A model generated the notes under the pieces. That model ran no database searches and had not been told where the DNA came from. It saw only the letters and a list, made by a program, of their open reading frames with translations. DNA of 64,000 nucleotides from assembly GCA_024639845.1 (NCBI GenBank), contig JAHEGG010000003.1, forward strand, positions 111,749-175,748. Reading direction: 5' to 3'. Source of the DNA: Microbacteriaceae bacterium. GTDB taxonomy: Bacteria; Actinomycetota; Actinomycetes; Actinomycetales; Microbacteriaceae. Each line of letters opens with the position of its first letter. The first letter of the stretch is position 1. Below are positions 17,865-26,068 of this stretch, piece by piece. A program made the translations under genes and the position numbers.

Positions 17865-19097
17865 GTGAGCGCAACCAGAGTTTTTGTCGCCCGTTTGGCG
17901 GGCTGTGGCGTCTTTGACCCCGCGGGTGACCGTGTTGGTAAGGTCATCGACGTTCTAGTGGGCTACCGCAAATCCGGAGCTCCTCGCGCCACTGGACTGT
18001 TAGTCGAAATCACCGGTCGTCGGCGCGTTTTGGTGCCTATCGCCCGCGTTACTTCGATTGCGCCAGGTCAGGTAATCACCAACGGAATCATCGACTACCG
18101 CCGCTTCGTACAGCGCGGACGCGAGGTGCGAGTGATTGCCGAAATTCTTGGTCGCAAAGTGATTCTGAAGGATGGCTCGGGTTCGGCTCAGATCGAGGAC
18201 CTTTCTATCGAGCAGGGCAAAAACAAAGACTGGATCGTGAACGAGCTGTTTCTGCGTCGCCCGAAAACCTCGGTTTCTCCTTTTGCACGCGGTGTGACAC
18301 TTTTTGCTAACTGGGATCAGGTGAGCGAGTCGGAAAAAGACACCGAAAACCAAAGCGCTCAGCAACTTATTGCCACCTATTCAGAGATGCGCCCTGCCGA
18401 CCTTGCAAGCGCTCTGATGGACCTGCCTGAAGAGCGCATGGTTGAGGTAGCCGAAGAACTCGACGACGAACGACTCGCGGATGTGCTCGAGGAACTTCCA
18501 GAAGAAGAGCAGATCGAGATCATTCAGGAGCTCGACGACGAGCGCGCTGCAGAAGTTCTCGACCTGATGGAGCCTGACGACGCTGCGGACCTCATGGCGA
18601 ACCTACCGGAGGCTCGCACCGAGGCCATTCTCGAACTGATGGACGAAGAAGAGGCCGACGACATCCGTCAACTGATGCAATACGACGAGTTTTCGGCCGG
18701 TGGTCTGATGACCACTGAACCGCTGATCTGTTCTGCCGACACGACCGTTGCCGAAGCTATGGCGCTGATTCGACGCAAAGAGATTTCGCCAGTTTTGGCA
18801 GCATCCGTGTTTGTCACCTTGCCGCCTTATGAAACTGCCACCGGCAAGTATCTGGGCACCGTCCATTTCCAGCGTTTACTTCGCTACCCTCCGCATGAGA
18901 GACTTGGAACGTTGCTTGACACCGAGCTAGAGCCGGTGACCGCAACCACTCCCATCTCTCAAATCCACCGAACGTTAGCCAACTACAACCTGGTTGCTTT
19001 GCCAGTTGTCGATGACCAACACTGCCTAATCGGCGTGGTCACGGTTGACGACGTTCTCGACCACTTGCTGCCAGAAGACTGGCGAAACGAAGACTAG
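17865..19097 (+). CDS. MgtE N-terminal plus CBS protein without a membrane domain
   Basis: A 410-residue soluble protein. An N-terminal PRC-barrel-like part (about residues 1-100) is followed by an acidic MgtE intracellular domain with repeated LPEE/LDDER units (about 165-285) and two CBS domains (about 285-405). The chain ends right after the second CBS; the five-helix magnesium channel of true MgtE is absent. It is thus a magnesium- or nucleotide-sensing module, not a transporter on its own. The DUF1003 membrane protein starts 10 bp downstream and may supply the membrane partner (inference). Leaderless GTG start. Confidence 0.85.
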   Translation: MSATRVFVARLAGCGVFDPAGDRVGKVIDVLVGYRKSGAPRATGLLVEITGRRRVLVPIARVTSIAPGQVITNGIIDYRRFVQRGREVRVIAEILGRKVILKDGSGSAQIEDLSIEQGKNKDWIVNELFLRRPKTSVSPFARGVTLFANWDQVSESEKDTENQSAQQLIATYSEMRPADLASALMDLPEERMVEVAEELDDERLADVLEELPEEEQIEIIQELDDERAAEVLDLMEPDDAADLMANLPEARTEAILELMDEEEADDIRQLMQYDEFSAGGLMTTEPLICSADTTVAEAMALIRRKEISPVLAASVFVTLPPYETATGKYLGTVHFQRLLRYPPHERLGTLLDTELEPVTATTPISQIHRTLANYNLVALPVVDDQHCLIGVVTVDDVLDHLLPEDWRNED

Positions 19098-19107
19098 GAG
19101 GTGCCCA

Positions 19108-19650
19108 ATGGCAAAGTACCGCGACCGACTCGATGCACCCATCGGGACCCGTTCCCGCTTCGTTCCTCGCATCTCGATTGATCAGGAAAAGTTCGGACGA
19201 GCATCCGAGGCTTTTGCACGCGCGATGGGAACTGGCGCGTTCCTAATTGGAATGACTGTTCTGGTGTTGGTTTGGCTGGCCTGGAACACTTTCGTGCCGG
19301 CTAGCAGCCAGTTCGACCCTCGGGCAACTAACTTCACCCTGTTGACGCTGATTCTTTCGTTGCAGGCGTCTTATGCCGCGCCTCTGATCCTTCTAGCTCA
19401 AAACCGCCAGGATGACCGCGACCGAGTCAAATTCGAACAAGACCGCCAGCGTGCCGAGCGCAATCTGGCCGACACCGAATATCTTGCCCGCGAGGTTGTC
19501 GCCTTGCGCATCGCCATCGAAGAGTTGGCCACCAAGGATTACGTTCGCGACGAACTGCGCGACATGATGAAGGAACTGCTCGAGGAAATTCGCGAAGACA
19601 AGTCGGCAAAGTCGGCTAAACCTGCGAAGAGCGCAAAATCGAGCAAATGA
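19108..19650 (+). CDS. DUF1003 membrane protein
   Basis: A 180-residue protein with two transmembrane helices (about residues 45-63 and 78-98) flanking the conserved FDPRATNFTLLTLILSLQ segment of DUF1003, and a charged cytoplasmic coiled tail ending in Lys/Ala/Ser repeats. The start is ATG 19108 with a strong AGGAGG seven bases upstream; the frame is open 63 bp further, but that would lie in the MgtE-N gene. The stop overlaps mrp (ATGA). Function of the family is unknown; the block MgtE-N, DUF1003, mrp is conserved in actinobacteria. Confidence 0.88.
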   Translation: MAKYRDRLDAPIGTRSRFVPRISIDQEKFGRASEAFARAMGTGAFLIGMTVLVLVWLAWNTFVPASSQFDPRATNFTLLTLILSLQASYAAPLILLAQNRQDDRDRVKFEQDRQRAERNLADTEYLAREVVALRIAIEELATKDYVRDELRDMMKELLEEIREDKSAKSAKPAKSAKSSK

Positions 19651-20759
19651 CCTCACGCGATTCGGTTTTGGCGGCTCTCGCCTCGGTTATTGACCCAGAA
19701 CTTCGACGCCCGATTACCGAACTCGACATGGTCGGCGAGGTATCGAATGTCGGCGAGCAAGTCTCGGTAGAAATCAAACTGACCGTGGCTGGTTGCCCAG
19801 CCTCAGATCGAATCGAAGCGGATGTTCGCAACGCGTTGGCGCAAGCTTTTGGTTCTCTCGACCACTCGGTGCGACTGACCGTTATGAGCCCAGCGGAGCG
19901 CCAAGCGCTCAAAGACAAGTTGCTCGATGGTCGCGCCCCGCGCTCGAATCCTTTTGGCGCAGACTCCCTCACGCGCGTGTATCTGATTGGCTCCGGCAAG
20001 GGCGGCGTTGGCAAAAGCAGTCTGACTGCGAACCTTGCGGTCGCCCTAGCCGCCAAAGGCTTGCGCGTTGGGCTCGTAGATGCGGATATCTTTGGGTTCA
20101 GCATCCCTGGCCAGCTCGGCATCACCGATAAACCGACTCGACTTGACGACATGATTTTGCCGCCCGTTGCCTTCGGAGTGAAAGTGATTTCGATCGGCAT
20201 GTTTCTCGAAGAAAACAAGCCGGTGGCCTGGCGCGGACCGATGCTGCACAGAGCGGTCGAACAATTTTTGGTCGATGTTTATTGGGGTGACCTCGACTTT
20301 TTGTTAGTCGACCTTCCACCCGGCACGGGCGACATAGCGATCAGCCTCGGTCAACTGCTGCCCTCGGCAAAGACCGTGGTGGTGACAACCCCTCAGGTTG
20401 CCGCGGCCGACGTGGCCGAACGCTCTGGTTCGGTCGGCCTTCAGACCGGTCAAAGCGTTTTCGGCGTGATAGAAAACATGAGCTGGCTCGAGCAGGCCAA
20501 TGGCGACCGTCTCGAGTTGTTTGGCTCTGGCGGCGGTGCAGCGGTTGCTTATCGTCTGGCAAACCTGGCTGGTTCTCCCGTCGAAGTGCTCGGTCAGGTT
20601 CCGATTTCGATGCGGTTGCGCGAATGCTCGGATGCCGGAACTCCTGTGGTTCTAGAAAGTCCCTGGGATGCTGCCGCCCTCGCGATTCTGGGCATAGCCG
20701 AAAAGTTTGCCGAAGACCGTATTGGTTTGTCTGGTCGGCGACTTAAACTGAGCACGTGA
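19647..20759 (+). CDS. mrp: Mrp/NBP35-type iron-sulfur carrier ATPase
   Basis: A 370-residue P-loop protein that carries and delivers Fe-S clusters. An N-terminal MIP18 (DUF59) domain spans about residues 1-90 (DPELRRPITELDMV). The deviant Walker A GKGGVGKSS lies at about residues 115-123, followed by LVDADIFGFSIPGQLG and LLVDLPPGTGDIAISLGQL. The C-terminal CxxC typical of cluster binding is not seen; the segment after IENMSWLEQ has no Cys pair, as in several actinobacterial Mrp proteins. ATG overlaps the DUF1003 stop, and the next gene overlaps it in turn. Confidence 0.9.
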   Translation: MTSRDSVLAALASVIDPELRRPITELDMVGEVSNVGEQVSVEIKLTVAGCPASDRIEADVRNALAQAFGSLDHSVRLTVMSPAERQALKDKLLDGRAPRSNPFGADSLTRVYLIGSGKGGVGKSSLTANLAVALAAKGLRVGLVDADIFGFSIPGQLGITDKPTRLDDMILPPVAFGVKVISIGMFLEENKPVAWRGPMLHRAVEQFLVDVYWGDLDFLLVDLPPGTGDIAISLGQLLPSAKTVVVTTPQVAAADVAERSGSVGLQTGQSVFGVIENMSWLEQANGDRLELFGSGGGAAVAYRLANLAGSPVEVLGQVPISMRLRECSDAGTPVVLESPWDAAALAILGIAEKFAEDRIGLSGRRLKLST

Positions 20760-22279
20760 CCGATACCAGCATCCCTAGCCTGCTCTCGCACTTTCCTAAG
20801 ACCGAGACCAGCGTTGCCCTAATCAATCCCGTGAGCGGCAAGCGCGTAACCGACGTTCCGCAGATGTCTGCAGAGCAGGTTAATGATGCGATGACCAAGC
20901 TCCGCGCTGAAGCCAAGAGATGGGCGAACACACCCGTTCGTGAGCGCGCCAAGGCAATCGCAAGACTTCACGATGTGATGTTTGAGAATCAAGACAAACT
21001 GCTCGATGTGCTGCAGCTCGAAACCGGAAAATCAAGAGCTCACGCCTTCGAGGAATTTGCCGGAGCAGCCGGCGGAGCGCGCTATTACGGCAAGCACGCA
21101 CCCGACTTCATGGCGTCAGAACGCACGGCCGGTGGCATTCCGGTTCTCACTCGCACCTGGGTGGAACACGAGCCGGTAGGCCTGGTTGGAATCATCACCC
21201 CGTGGAACTATCCGATGGCGCTGACCATGCTCGATGTTTTGCCAGCGTTAGCCGCCGGCAACGCCGTGATTCAAAAAGCCGACAACCAGACCCCACTTAG
21301 CGTGCTGTTTTGTCGGCTCATGGCGATTGAAGCGGGCATCCCTGAGGGTATCTGGACCGTGGTCGTCGGTGATGGAGCAACAGTCGGAAACGCGATCACC
21401 GATCACGTCGACTACGTGGCTTTCACCGGTTCCACGAACACTGGTCGTGCCGTTGCCGAACGCGCTTCGCGCAGGCTAATCGGATATTCACTTGAGCTCG
21501 GCGGCAAAAACCCAATGATCATCATCGAAGGCGCCAAGGTAGACCGAGCCGCCGAGTTGACCATAGCCGGAGCGTTCGGCTCGGCTGGTCAGTTGTGCGT
21601 TTCGACCGAACGCGTTTATGTGCACAACAGCATCAAACACGCCTACATTCAAGAATTGGTTTCACGCACCGAGTCTCTCTCGCTCGGCCGCACAAGCGAC
21701 TTCGACACCGACATCGGCAGCCTCACTTCGAAGGCCCAGTTCGATCGAGTTTCGGGATTCGTTGACGATGCGAAGCAACATGGCGCTAAGGTTTTGGCCG
21801 GTGGCGTCGCCGTTCCAGAGTCCGGTCCCTTCTTTTTTAGACCAACGATCGTGACCGATGTTCGCGAAGACGCTCGGATGTTCAAGAGTGAAGTTTTCGG
21901 CCCAATCATCGCGATTGAGGGCTACGACAACATTGATGACGCCATCGCCAAGGCGAACGACACCGAATTTGGTCTCAACGCGAGCGTGGTTGGCCCTGAA
22001 CGTGAGGCAATCCGAGTCGCCTCGCAGCTCAAGGCCGGAAGCGTCAACGTAAACGAGGGCTACCGAGCATCCTTTGCGTCGATGGCATCGCCAATGGGTG
22101 GCATGAAAGCCTCGGGCATGGGTCGCCGCAACGGCAAGGCCGGGCTTCTCAGGTTTACCGATACTCGCACTGTCGGCGTCGCGGGTGGCTGGATGAGCCT
22201 GCCAACCAGAGGCAAGCACTACAAGCGCATGGCACCACTAATGAAGGTGCTTTCAAAGTTTTTGAAAACGTTTGGCTAG
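20756..22279 (+). CDS. gabD2: Succinate-semialdehyde dehydrogenase family enzyme
   Basis: NAD(P)-dependent aldehyde dehydrogenase of 507 residues. It oxidises succinate semialdehyde, or a similar aldehyde, to the acid. Motifs: TPWNYP, FTGSTNTGR (cofactor binding), LELGGKNPMII with the general-base Glu, GQLCVSTERV with the catalytic Cys, and SEVFGPI. A hydrophobic, basic C-terminal tail (RMAPLMKVLSKFLKTFG) resembles the actinobacterial GabD2-type proteins. GTG start overlaps the mrp stop by 4 bp, so it closes a four-gene operon with MgtE-N, DUF1003 and mrp. Substrate is not fixed by the sequence. Confidence 0.87.
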   Translation: MTDTSIPSLLSHFPKTETSVALINPVSGKRVTDVPQMSAEQVNDAMTKLRAEAKRWANTPVRERAKAIARLHDVMFENQDKLLDVLQLETGKSRAHAFEEFAGAAGGARYYGKHAPDFMASERTAGGIPVLTRTWVEHEPVGLVGIITPWNYPMALTMLDVLPALAAGNAVIQKADNQTPLSVLFCRLMAIEAGIPEGIWTVVVGDGATVGNAITDHVDYVAFTGSTNTGRAVAERASRRLIGYSLELGGKNPMIIIEGAKVDRAAELTIAGAFGSAGQLCVSTERVYVHNSIKHAYIQELVSRTESLSLGRTSDFDTDIGSLTSKAQFDRVSGFVDDAKQHGAKVLAGGVAVPESGPFFFRPTIVTDVREDARMFKSEVFGPIIAIEGYDNIDDAIAKANDTEFGLNASVVGPEREAIRVASQLKAGSVNVNEGYRASFASMASPMGGMKASGMGRRNGKAGLLRFTDTRTVGVAGGWMSLPTRGKHYKRMAPLMKVLSKFLKTFG

Positions 22280-22348
22280 AGGGACATTCGCACGGTAGTG
22301 AATCGACTCGTTAAATCCACCGATTCGGCCAGCAATCAGGTTCGCCGG

Positions 22349-22693
22349 CTAGGTTGCTTCCGAATCAAACGGAGCGACATCCCCGGTGGCAAGACGCTTT
22401 TGTGGTTTTGGCTGGTTTAGCTCTGAGCCGGTTGGAAGGTCGTCTTCCAGAAGCGCTTCACGGATGATTCGACGCGGGTCATACTGCCGGGGGTCGAGTT
22501 TGCGCCAGTCCACATCCTCGTAGCCGTCGCCAAGTTCGTCTTTGAGTTGGCTCTGAGCGCCATCCGCCATCTTCTTTAGGCTCTTGATGAAACCAGCAAG
22601 CTTGCGAGCATAATCTGGCAAGCGCTCGGGGCCCAGGATGAGCGCGGCAAGAATCCCGATGATCAGGAGTTTTTCGCCGCTTAATCCAAACAC
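22349..22693 (-). CDS. tatB: Sec-independent translocase subunit TatB
   Basis: A 114-residue Tat component that binds twin-arginine precursors with TatC. One N-terminal transmembrane helix (about residues 8-21, LLIIGILAALILG) is followed by the GPERLPDYARKLAGF hinge and amphipathic helix and a polar tail. The start is GTG 22693: TAACCT ends seven bases upstream and there is no ribosome site. A longer reading would run into the divergent methyltransferase gene. It converges with the dehydrogenase gene across a 69-bp gap that holds no clear terminator. Confidence 0.9.
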   Translation of the reverse strand: MFGLSGEKLLIIGILAALILGPERLPDYARKLAGFIKSLKKMADGAQSQLKDELGDGYEDVDWRKLDPRQYDPRRIIREALLEDDLPTGSELNQPKPQKRLATGDVAPFDSEAT

Positions 22694-22700
22694 GAGAACA

Positions 22701-22706
22701 AGGTTA
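22701..22706 (-). promoter_or_regulatory. -10 element TAACCT of tatB
   Basis: Minus-strand TAACCT seven bases before the tatB GTG; predicts a leaderless mRNA. Confidence 0.55.
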
Positions 22707-22766
22707 CCGCCTCCACGGTTATGAGGCTTCTCGGGGATATCCTTTTGGTGAGACCAGAGGATGGCG

Positions 22767-23399
22767 ATGGTAGACAAAATCACTTCGTGGAAATACGCGG
22801 AAGACTTCGTTGATGAGTCAGACGCCATGCTTCGCGCCCGTGCCCGAGCCGAAGAACTTGGCATCGAGTGCATCACCGCAGCCACGGGAGCTCACCTCGC
22901 CCTAGTGGTCTCGGCACTCGGAGCAAAGGCGATAGTCGAAGCCGGCACCGGTTCTGGGCTTTCTGGGCTCTGGCTTTTAGCTGGCAACAAACAGGCCGTT
23001 CTGGCGACGATTGACACCGAGGGCGAACACCTAAACGCAGCCAGATCTTCGTTCAAAGACGGCAAGATTGCTTCGACCCGAACCCGCGTGATTCACGGTC
23101 GTGCCGCCGAAGTGATGTCGAACATGGCGGATGCGGCCTATGACCTGGTTTTCTTAGACGCAGATCGCGAAACTCTAGAAGAGCAAATTCGCGAAGCTTC
23201 AAGACTTCTTCGCCCCGGCGGAATCATCGCGATTGCTCACGCGCTTTGGCGCGATCGGGTACCAGATCCTGCCATCCGAGATGAAACCACCAACATTTAT
23301 CGAGATGCGATGCGTTTCTTTGTCAACAACGATGACTTCATCACCACGCTGTCGCCGATCGGCGACGGGCTGCTGCTAGCCAGCAAGCACACGCTCTAA
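22767..23399 (+). CDS. Class I SAM-dependent O-methyltransferase
   Basis: A 210-residue methyltransferase of the catechol/caffeoyl-CoA O-methyltransferase type. The SAM-binding motif I is IVEAGTGSGLSGLWLL, followed by ATIDTEGEH and the metal-site region DLVFLDADRE. ATG 22767 is chosen over ATG 22761 because AGAGG ends six bases before it; -10 TATCCT is at 22738-22743. The homologue in mycobacteria lies next to sigE, rseA, htrA and tatB. Here tatB is directly divergent and the sigma-factor block is missing. Substrate unknown. Confidence 0.87.
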   Translation: MVDKITSWKYAEDFVDESDAMLRARARAEELGIECITAATGAHLALVVSALGAKAIVEAGTGSGLSGLWLLAGNKQAVLATIDTEGEHLNAARSSFKDGKIASTRTRVIHGRAAEVMSNMADAAYDLVFLDADRETLEEQIREASRLLRPGGIIAIAHALWRDRVPDPAIRDETTNIYRDAMRFFVNNDDFITTLSPIGDGLLLASKHTL

Positions 23400-23419
23400 A
23401 CGCTGAACCTCAGACAAAG

Positions 23420-23446
23420 AAAAAGGGCCGGGCAACTGCCCGACCC
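23420..23446 (-). terminator. Rho-independent terminator after the DUF3117 gene
   Basis: On the minus strand a GC-rich hairpin (GGGTCGGGCA paired with TGCCCGGCCC) is followed by a run of five T. It lies between two convergent genes. Confidence 0.8.
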
Positions 23447-23460
23447 AGAATCTTTAGAGC

Positions 23461-23634
23461 TTATTTCTTGACGACTCCCTCAAGAACCTTGTAGAGGTTC
23501 TTGGCTTCTTCATCGTTTACCGAAACTACTAGGCGACCGCCGCCCTCGAGTGGGACTCGAAGAACGATTAGACCGCGAGGCTCGCGCTCGGCTTCCATTG
23601 GACCGTCGCCGGTGCGTGGCTTCATTGCTGCCAT
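23461..23634 (-). CDS. DUF3117 small conserved protein
   Basis: A 57-residue protein of the actinobacterial DUF3117 family, beginning MAAMKPRTGDGPMEAEREPRG and continuing with a short beta-rich core and NLYKVLEGVVKK at the end. Function unknown. ATG 23634 has AAGGAG six bases upstream. The 124 bp upstream of it contain a hairpin (CCGAA/TTCGG) and a run of six T on the minus strand, perhaps a weak terminator for the mannosyltransferase gene. Confidence 0.88.
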   Translation of the reverse strand: MAAMKPRTGDGPMEAEREPRGLIVLRVPLEGGGRLVVSVNDEEAKNLYKVLEGVVKK

Positions 23635-23758
23635 TTGATACTCCTTGATGCTTGGCTTCTTCGCCAGAAGTTCAATTTTCTCACATCTTTCGGATACAAA
23701 AAACCCCAAAGTGGCCGAACAGGTTTCGGATTGGTAACGCTTGGATGAAGTTCTTCGA

Positions 23759-24955
23759 TTAGGGCGGCGTAAAGTCCGGTGCGGCATAGAGCCAGCAGGT
23801 CAAAAGCCACCAGAGTTGCAGCCCAACAAGTGACAAAACCGTGAGCACCTGCGCCCAACGGCTCGACCGACTGACCGGCCCGGCCAGCCCGATCAATAGC
23901 GCAAACCCTGGGATGAGCAGCCTAAACGTGCTCGATTGTGGAAAGAACACTGCCGCTAGGTAGACCAGGTAGGCGATTGTCCACAGGTTCGCCGTGGTGC
24001 CCAGCTTGCGCATCCCAGATTTGCTAAGCGCATAGACGGCAAGCAACGCAATGAGGGCGACCGCGAAGTATCCGGTTGGATTGCCGAAGTGAAAGGTCGC
24101 ACTCTCGAATAGCCCGGCGAATGGCACCAGATTTGCTGAGTTCGTGTAGCCGGCACGCCACGAAAGTTCGGTTGCGACATAGGCGTCTGCGCGACCCGTG
24201 AACGCCCAGGCGCAGAGCGACCAGCCGAAGCCGAGCAAGGTTGAGGCTGCGGCCGCAGTGGCGAGTTGCACTCGTTCTCGAATGGCGAAAGGCTCAGCAT
24301 CCTTGGTTGCCTGGCGATGGCGAACCAACCAAAGCATCGCGAACATCAGCCCAAAAGCGAGGGCACCCGGCCGGGTGAAGGCCAACAGGCCAATGGGTAC
24401 GAGCGAGGCCAGGTAGTTGCGCCTTTCGATGAGCAAGAGCGCGGCCGCCAGAAACAGCAGTCCGAGAGATTCGGCATAGCCAACCTGAAGCACCGGGCTC
24501 GCGCACCACAAGCCCACCAGGGCTACCGACCAGAGGGCAGCGGCTTGCGAGGCGATGCGCACGGCAAAGCGATAAATCAGCAGGGCTGCACCGAACGAGG
24601 CAAGCGTTGAAATGATCGGCGCCGCGTATTTGAATTCGAGGCCGGTAACAAGGTTGATCAGCCTGACCAGCCCTGGAAACACAGGCATGAACGCCCACTC
24701 GTTTTGTGTCACCGCACCCGACTCAGTCAGCGGCAAGACCGACGGATATCCGTGGTCGAAGATTCGCCAAAACCACTCGGAGTCCCAAATATTCAAAAAG
24801 TCGAAATAGCCGGGCTGCGCCTTGGTCCAGTAGTTATCGCCCTGAATGCTTGCGGCATAGAGAAACAGGGATGTGGTTATCAGACGGGTCGCCAACCAAA
24901 TCGCCAGCACGCGAAACCACCAGGTGGCGGCAATGGTGCGCAGCTTGGTTTTCAC
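23759..24955 (-). CDS. PIG-V-like GT-C mannosyltransferase, polytopic membrane protein
   Basis: Integral membrane protein of about 398 residues with roughly ten hydrophobic segments. The first luminal loop carries the WDSEWFWRI motif of PIG-V-like GT-C enzymes, whose Asp is the likely catalytic base; GYAESLGLLFLAAALL and FTRP follow. It probably transfers mannose from polyprenyl-phosphate-mannose to a cell-envelope lipid or glycan. The start is uncertain: GTG 24955, six bases after the dapE stop codon, is taken, but TTG 24997 inside dapE is also open. No good ribosome site precedes either. It is likely co-transcribed with dapE. Confidence 0.75.
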   Translation of the reverse strand: MKTKLRTIAATWWFRVLAIWLATRLITTSLFLYAASIQGDNYWTKAQPGYFDFLNIWDSEWFWRIFDHGYPSVLPLTESGAVTQNEWAFMPVFPGLVRLINLVTGLEFKYAAPIISTLASFGAALLIYRFAVRIASQAAALWSVALVGLWCASPVLQVGYAESLGLLFLAAALLLIERRNYLASLVPIGLLAFTRPGALAFGLMFAMLWLVRHRQATKDAEPFAIRERVQLATAAAASTLLGFGWSLCAWAFTGRADAYVATELSWRAGYTNSANLVPFAGLFESATFHFGNPTGYFAVALIALLAVYALSKSGMRKLGTTANLWTIAYLVYLAAVFFPQSSTFRLLIPGFALLIGLAGPVSRSSRWAQVLTVLSLVGLQLWWLLTCWLYAAPDFTPP

Positions 24956-24960
24956 CTTGT

Positions 24961-26040
24961 TTAGGCGGTGAGCCAGGCTCTCAGAGCGGATTCGCAAGCA
25001 TAGATTTGCGAAACGGGAACGTTTTCGTCGTCGGCGTGAGCCTTATTTGGATCACCCGGGCCAAAGTTGACCGCCGGGATGCCCAGCGCGCTAAATCTCG
25101 CGACGTCGGTCCAGCCGTACTTGGGTTTCGGAGTTCCGCCGGTGGCGGCCACAAACGCTGCCGCCTCAGGCAGGTCAAGCCCAGGCCGCGCTCCCTCGGC
25201 AACGTCGATTAGCTCGACATCGAATCCGGCGAAGAACTCGCGCAGATAAGCCTCGGCTTCGGCAGCCGACTTGCTCGGTGCGAACCGGTAGTTGACCGTG
25301 ATGACCGATTCGTCTGGAATCACGTTGCTGGCGATGCCTCCGCCGATCAAGACGGCGTTCAGACTCTCGCGATAGACCAACCCGTCAACCTCAACCTCGG
25401 CAGGCGTGTTGCTGGCCAGTCGCGTCAAAACCTCGGCGGCCTTGTGAATCGCGTTTTCGCCCATCCACGGTCTTGCCGAGTGAGCCTTGACGCCGGCGGT
25501 GCGCACATCAACGCGCATAGTGCCATTGCAGCCGCCTTCTACCTGTGCCGACGAAGGCTCACAAAGCACGGCGAACTGGGCCTCGAGTAGGTCTGGGCGG
25601 GTGCGCGCGATTCGTCCTAGACCGTTGAGCGATGCTTCGACCTCTTCGTGGTCATAGAACACCCAGGTGACGTCGACGTTTGGATCGGTGATGTTGGCGG
25701 CGAGCTTGAGTTGCACGGCAACTCCGGCCTTCATGTCGACCGTGCCACGCCCCCAGAGCACCTGCTCGCGCTCAAACTGCAAAAACTTAACCGGCAAATT
25801 TTCGGCCACCGGAACGGTGTCGATGTGGCCGGCGATGACTACTCGCTTGTTTCGTCCCAGGTTAGTGCGAGCCACGATCGCATCACCATCACGGATTACC
25901 TCGAGGTGTGAAAACTCGGATAGTGCCGACTCGATCGCGTCGGCGAGCGCTTTTTCGTTGCCCGAGACCGACTCGATGTCACAGATCACGCGAGTCAGTT
26001 CGACAACATCCGCGTCAGTATTGAGAGATAGCGAGGTCAC
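24961..26040 (-). CDS. dapE: Succinyl-diaminopimelate desuccinylase
   Basis: M20 metallohydrolase of 359 residues that removes succinate from N-succinyl-L,L-diaminopimelate in lysine and peptidoglycan synthesis. Metal ligands appear in AGHIDTVP, GRGTVDMKAG and DHEEVE. The GTG start is preceded by TAGGCT with a six-base spacer, so the mRNA is probably leaderless. dapD, the enzyme two steps earlier, is transcribed away from it across 28 bp, which supports the assignment over other M20 peptidases. Confidence 0.92.
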   Translation of the reverse strand: MTSLSLNTDADVVELTRVICDIESVSGNEKALADAIESALSEFSHLEVIRDGDAIVARTNLGRNKRVVIAGHIDTVPVAENLPVKFLQFEREQVLWGRGTVDMKAGVAVQLKLAANITDPNVDVTWVFYDHEEVEASLNGLGRIARTRPDLLEAQFAVLCEPSSAQVEGGCNGTMRVDVRTAGVKAHSARPWMGENAIHKAAEVLTRLASNTPAEVEVDGLVYRESLNAVLIGGGIASNVIPDESVITVNYRFAPSKSAAEAEAYLREFFAGFDVELIDVAEGARPGLDLPEAAAFVAATGGTPKPKYGWTDVARFSALGIPAVNFGPGDPNKAHADDENVPVSQIYACESALRAWLTA

Positions 26041-26046
26041 GATACG

Positions 26047-26062
26047 AGCCTACCCGTAACAT
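26047..26062. promoter_or_regulatory. Back-to-back -10 elements of dapE and dapD
   Basis: Minus-strand TAGGCT (26052-26047) ends six bases before the dapE GTG. Plus-strand TAACAT (26057-26062) ends six bases before the dapD GTG. Only four bases separate the two elements. Confidence 0.65.
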
Positions 26063-26068
26063 TGACCT

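Noticed and set aside
23635..23758. Rho-independent terminator for the mannosyltransferase gene
   Set aside because: A short CCGAA/TTCGG stem and six T are present but the stem is weak and separated from the T run, so it is mentioned only in the DUF3117 entry.
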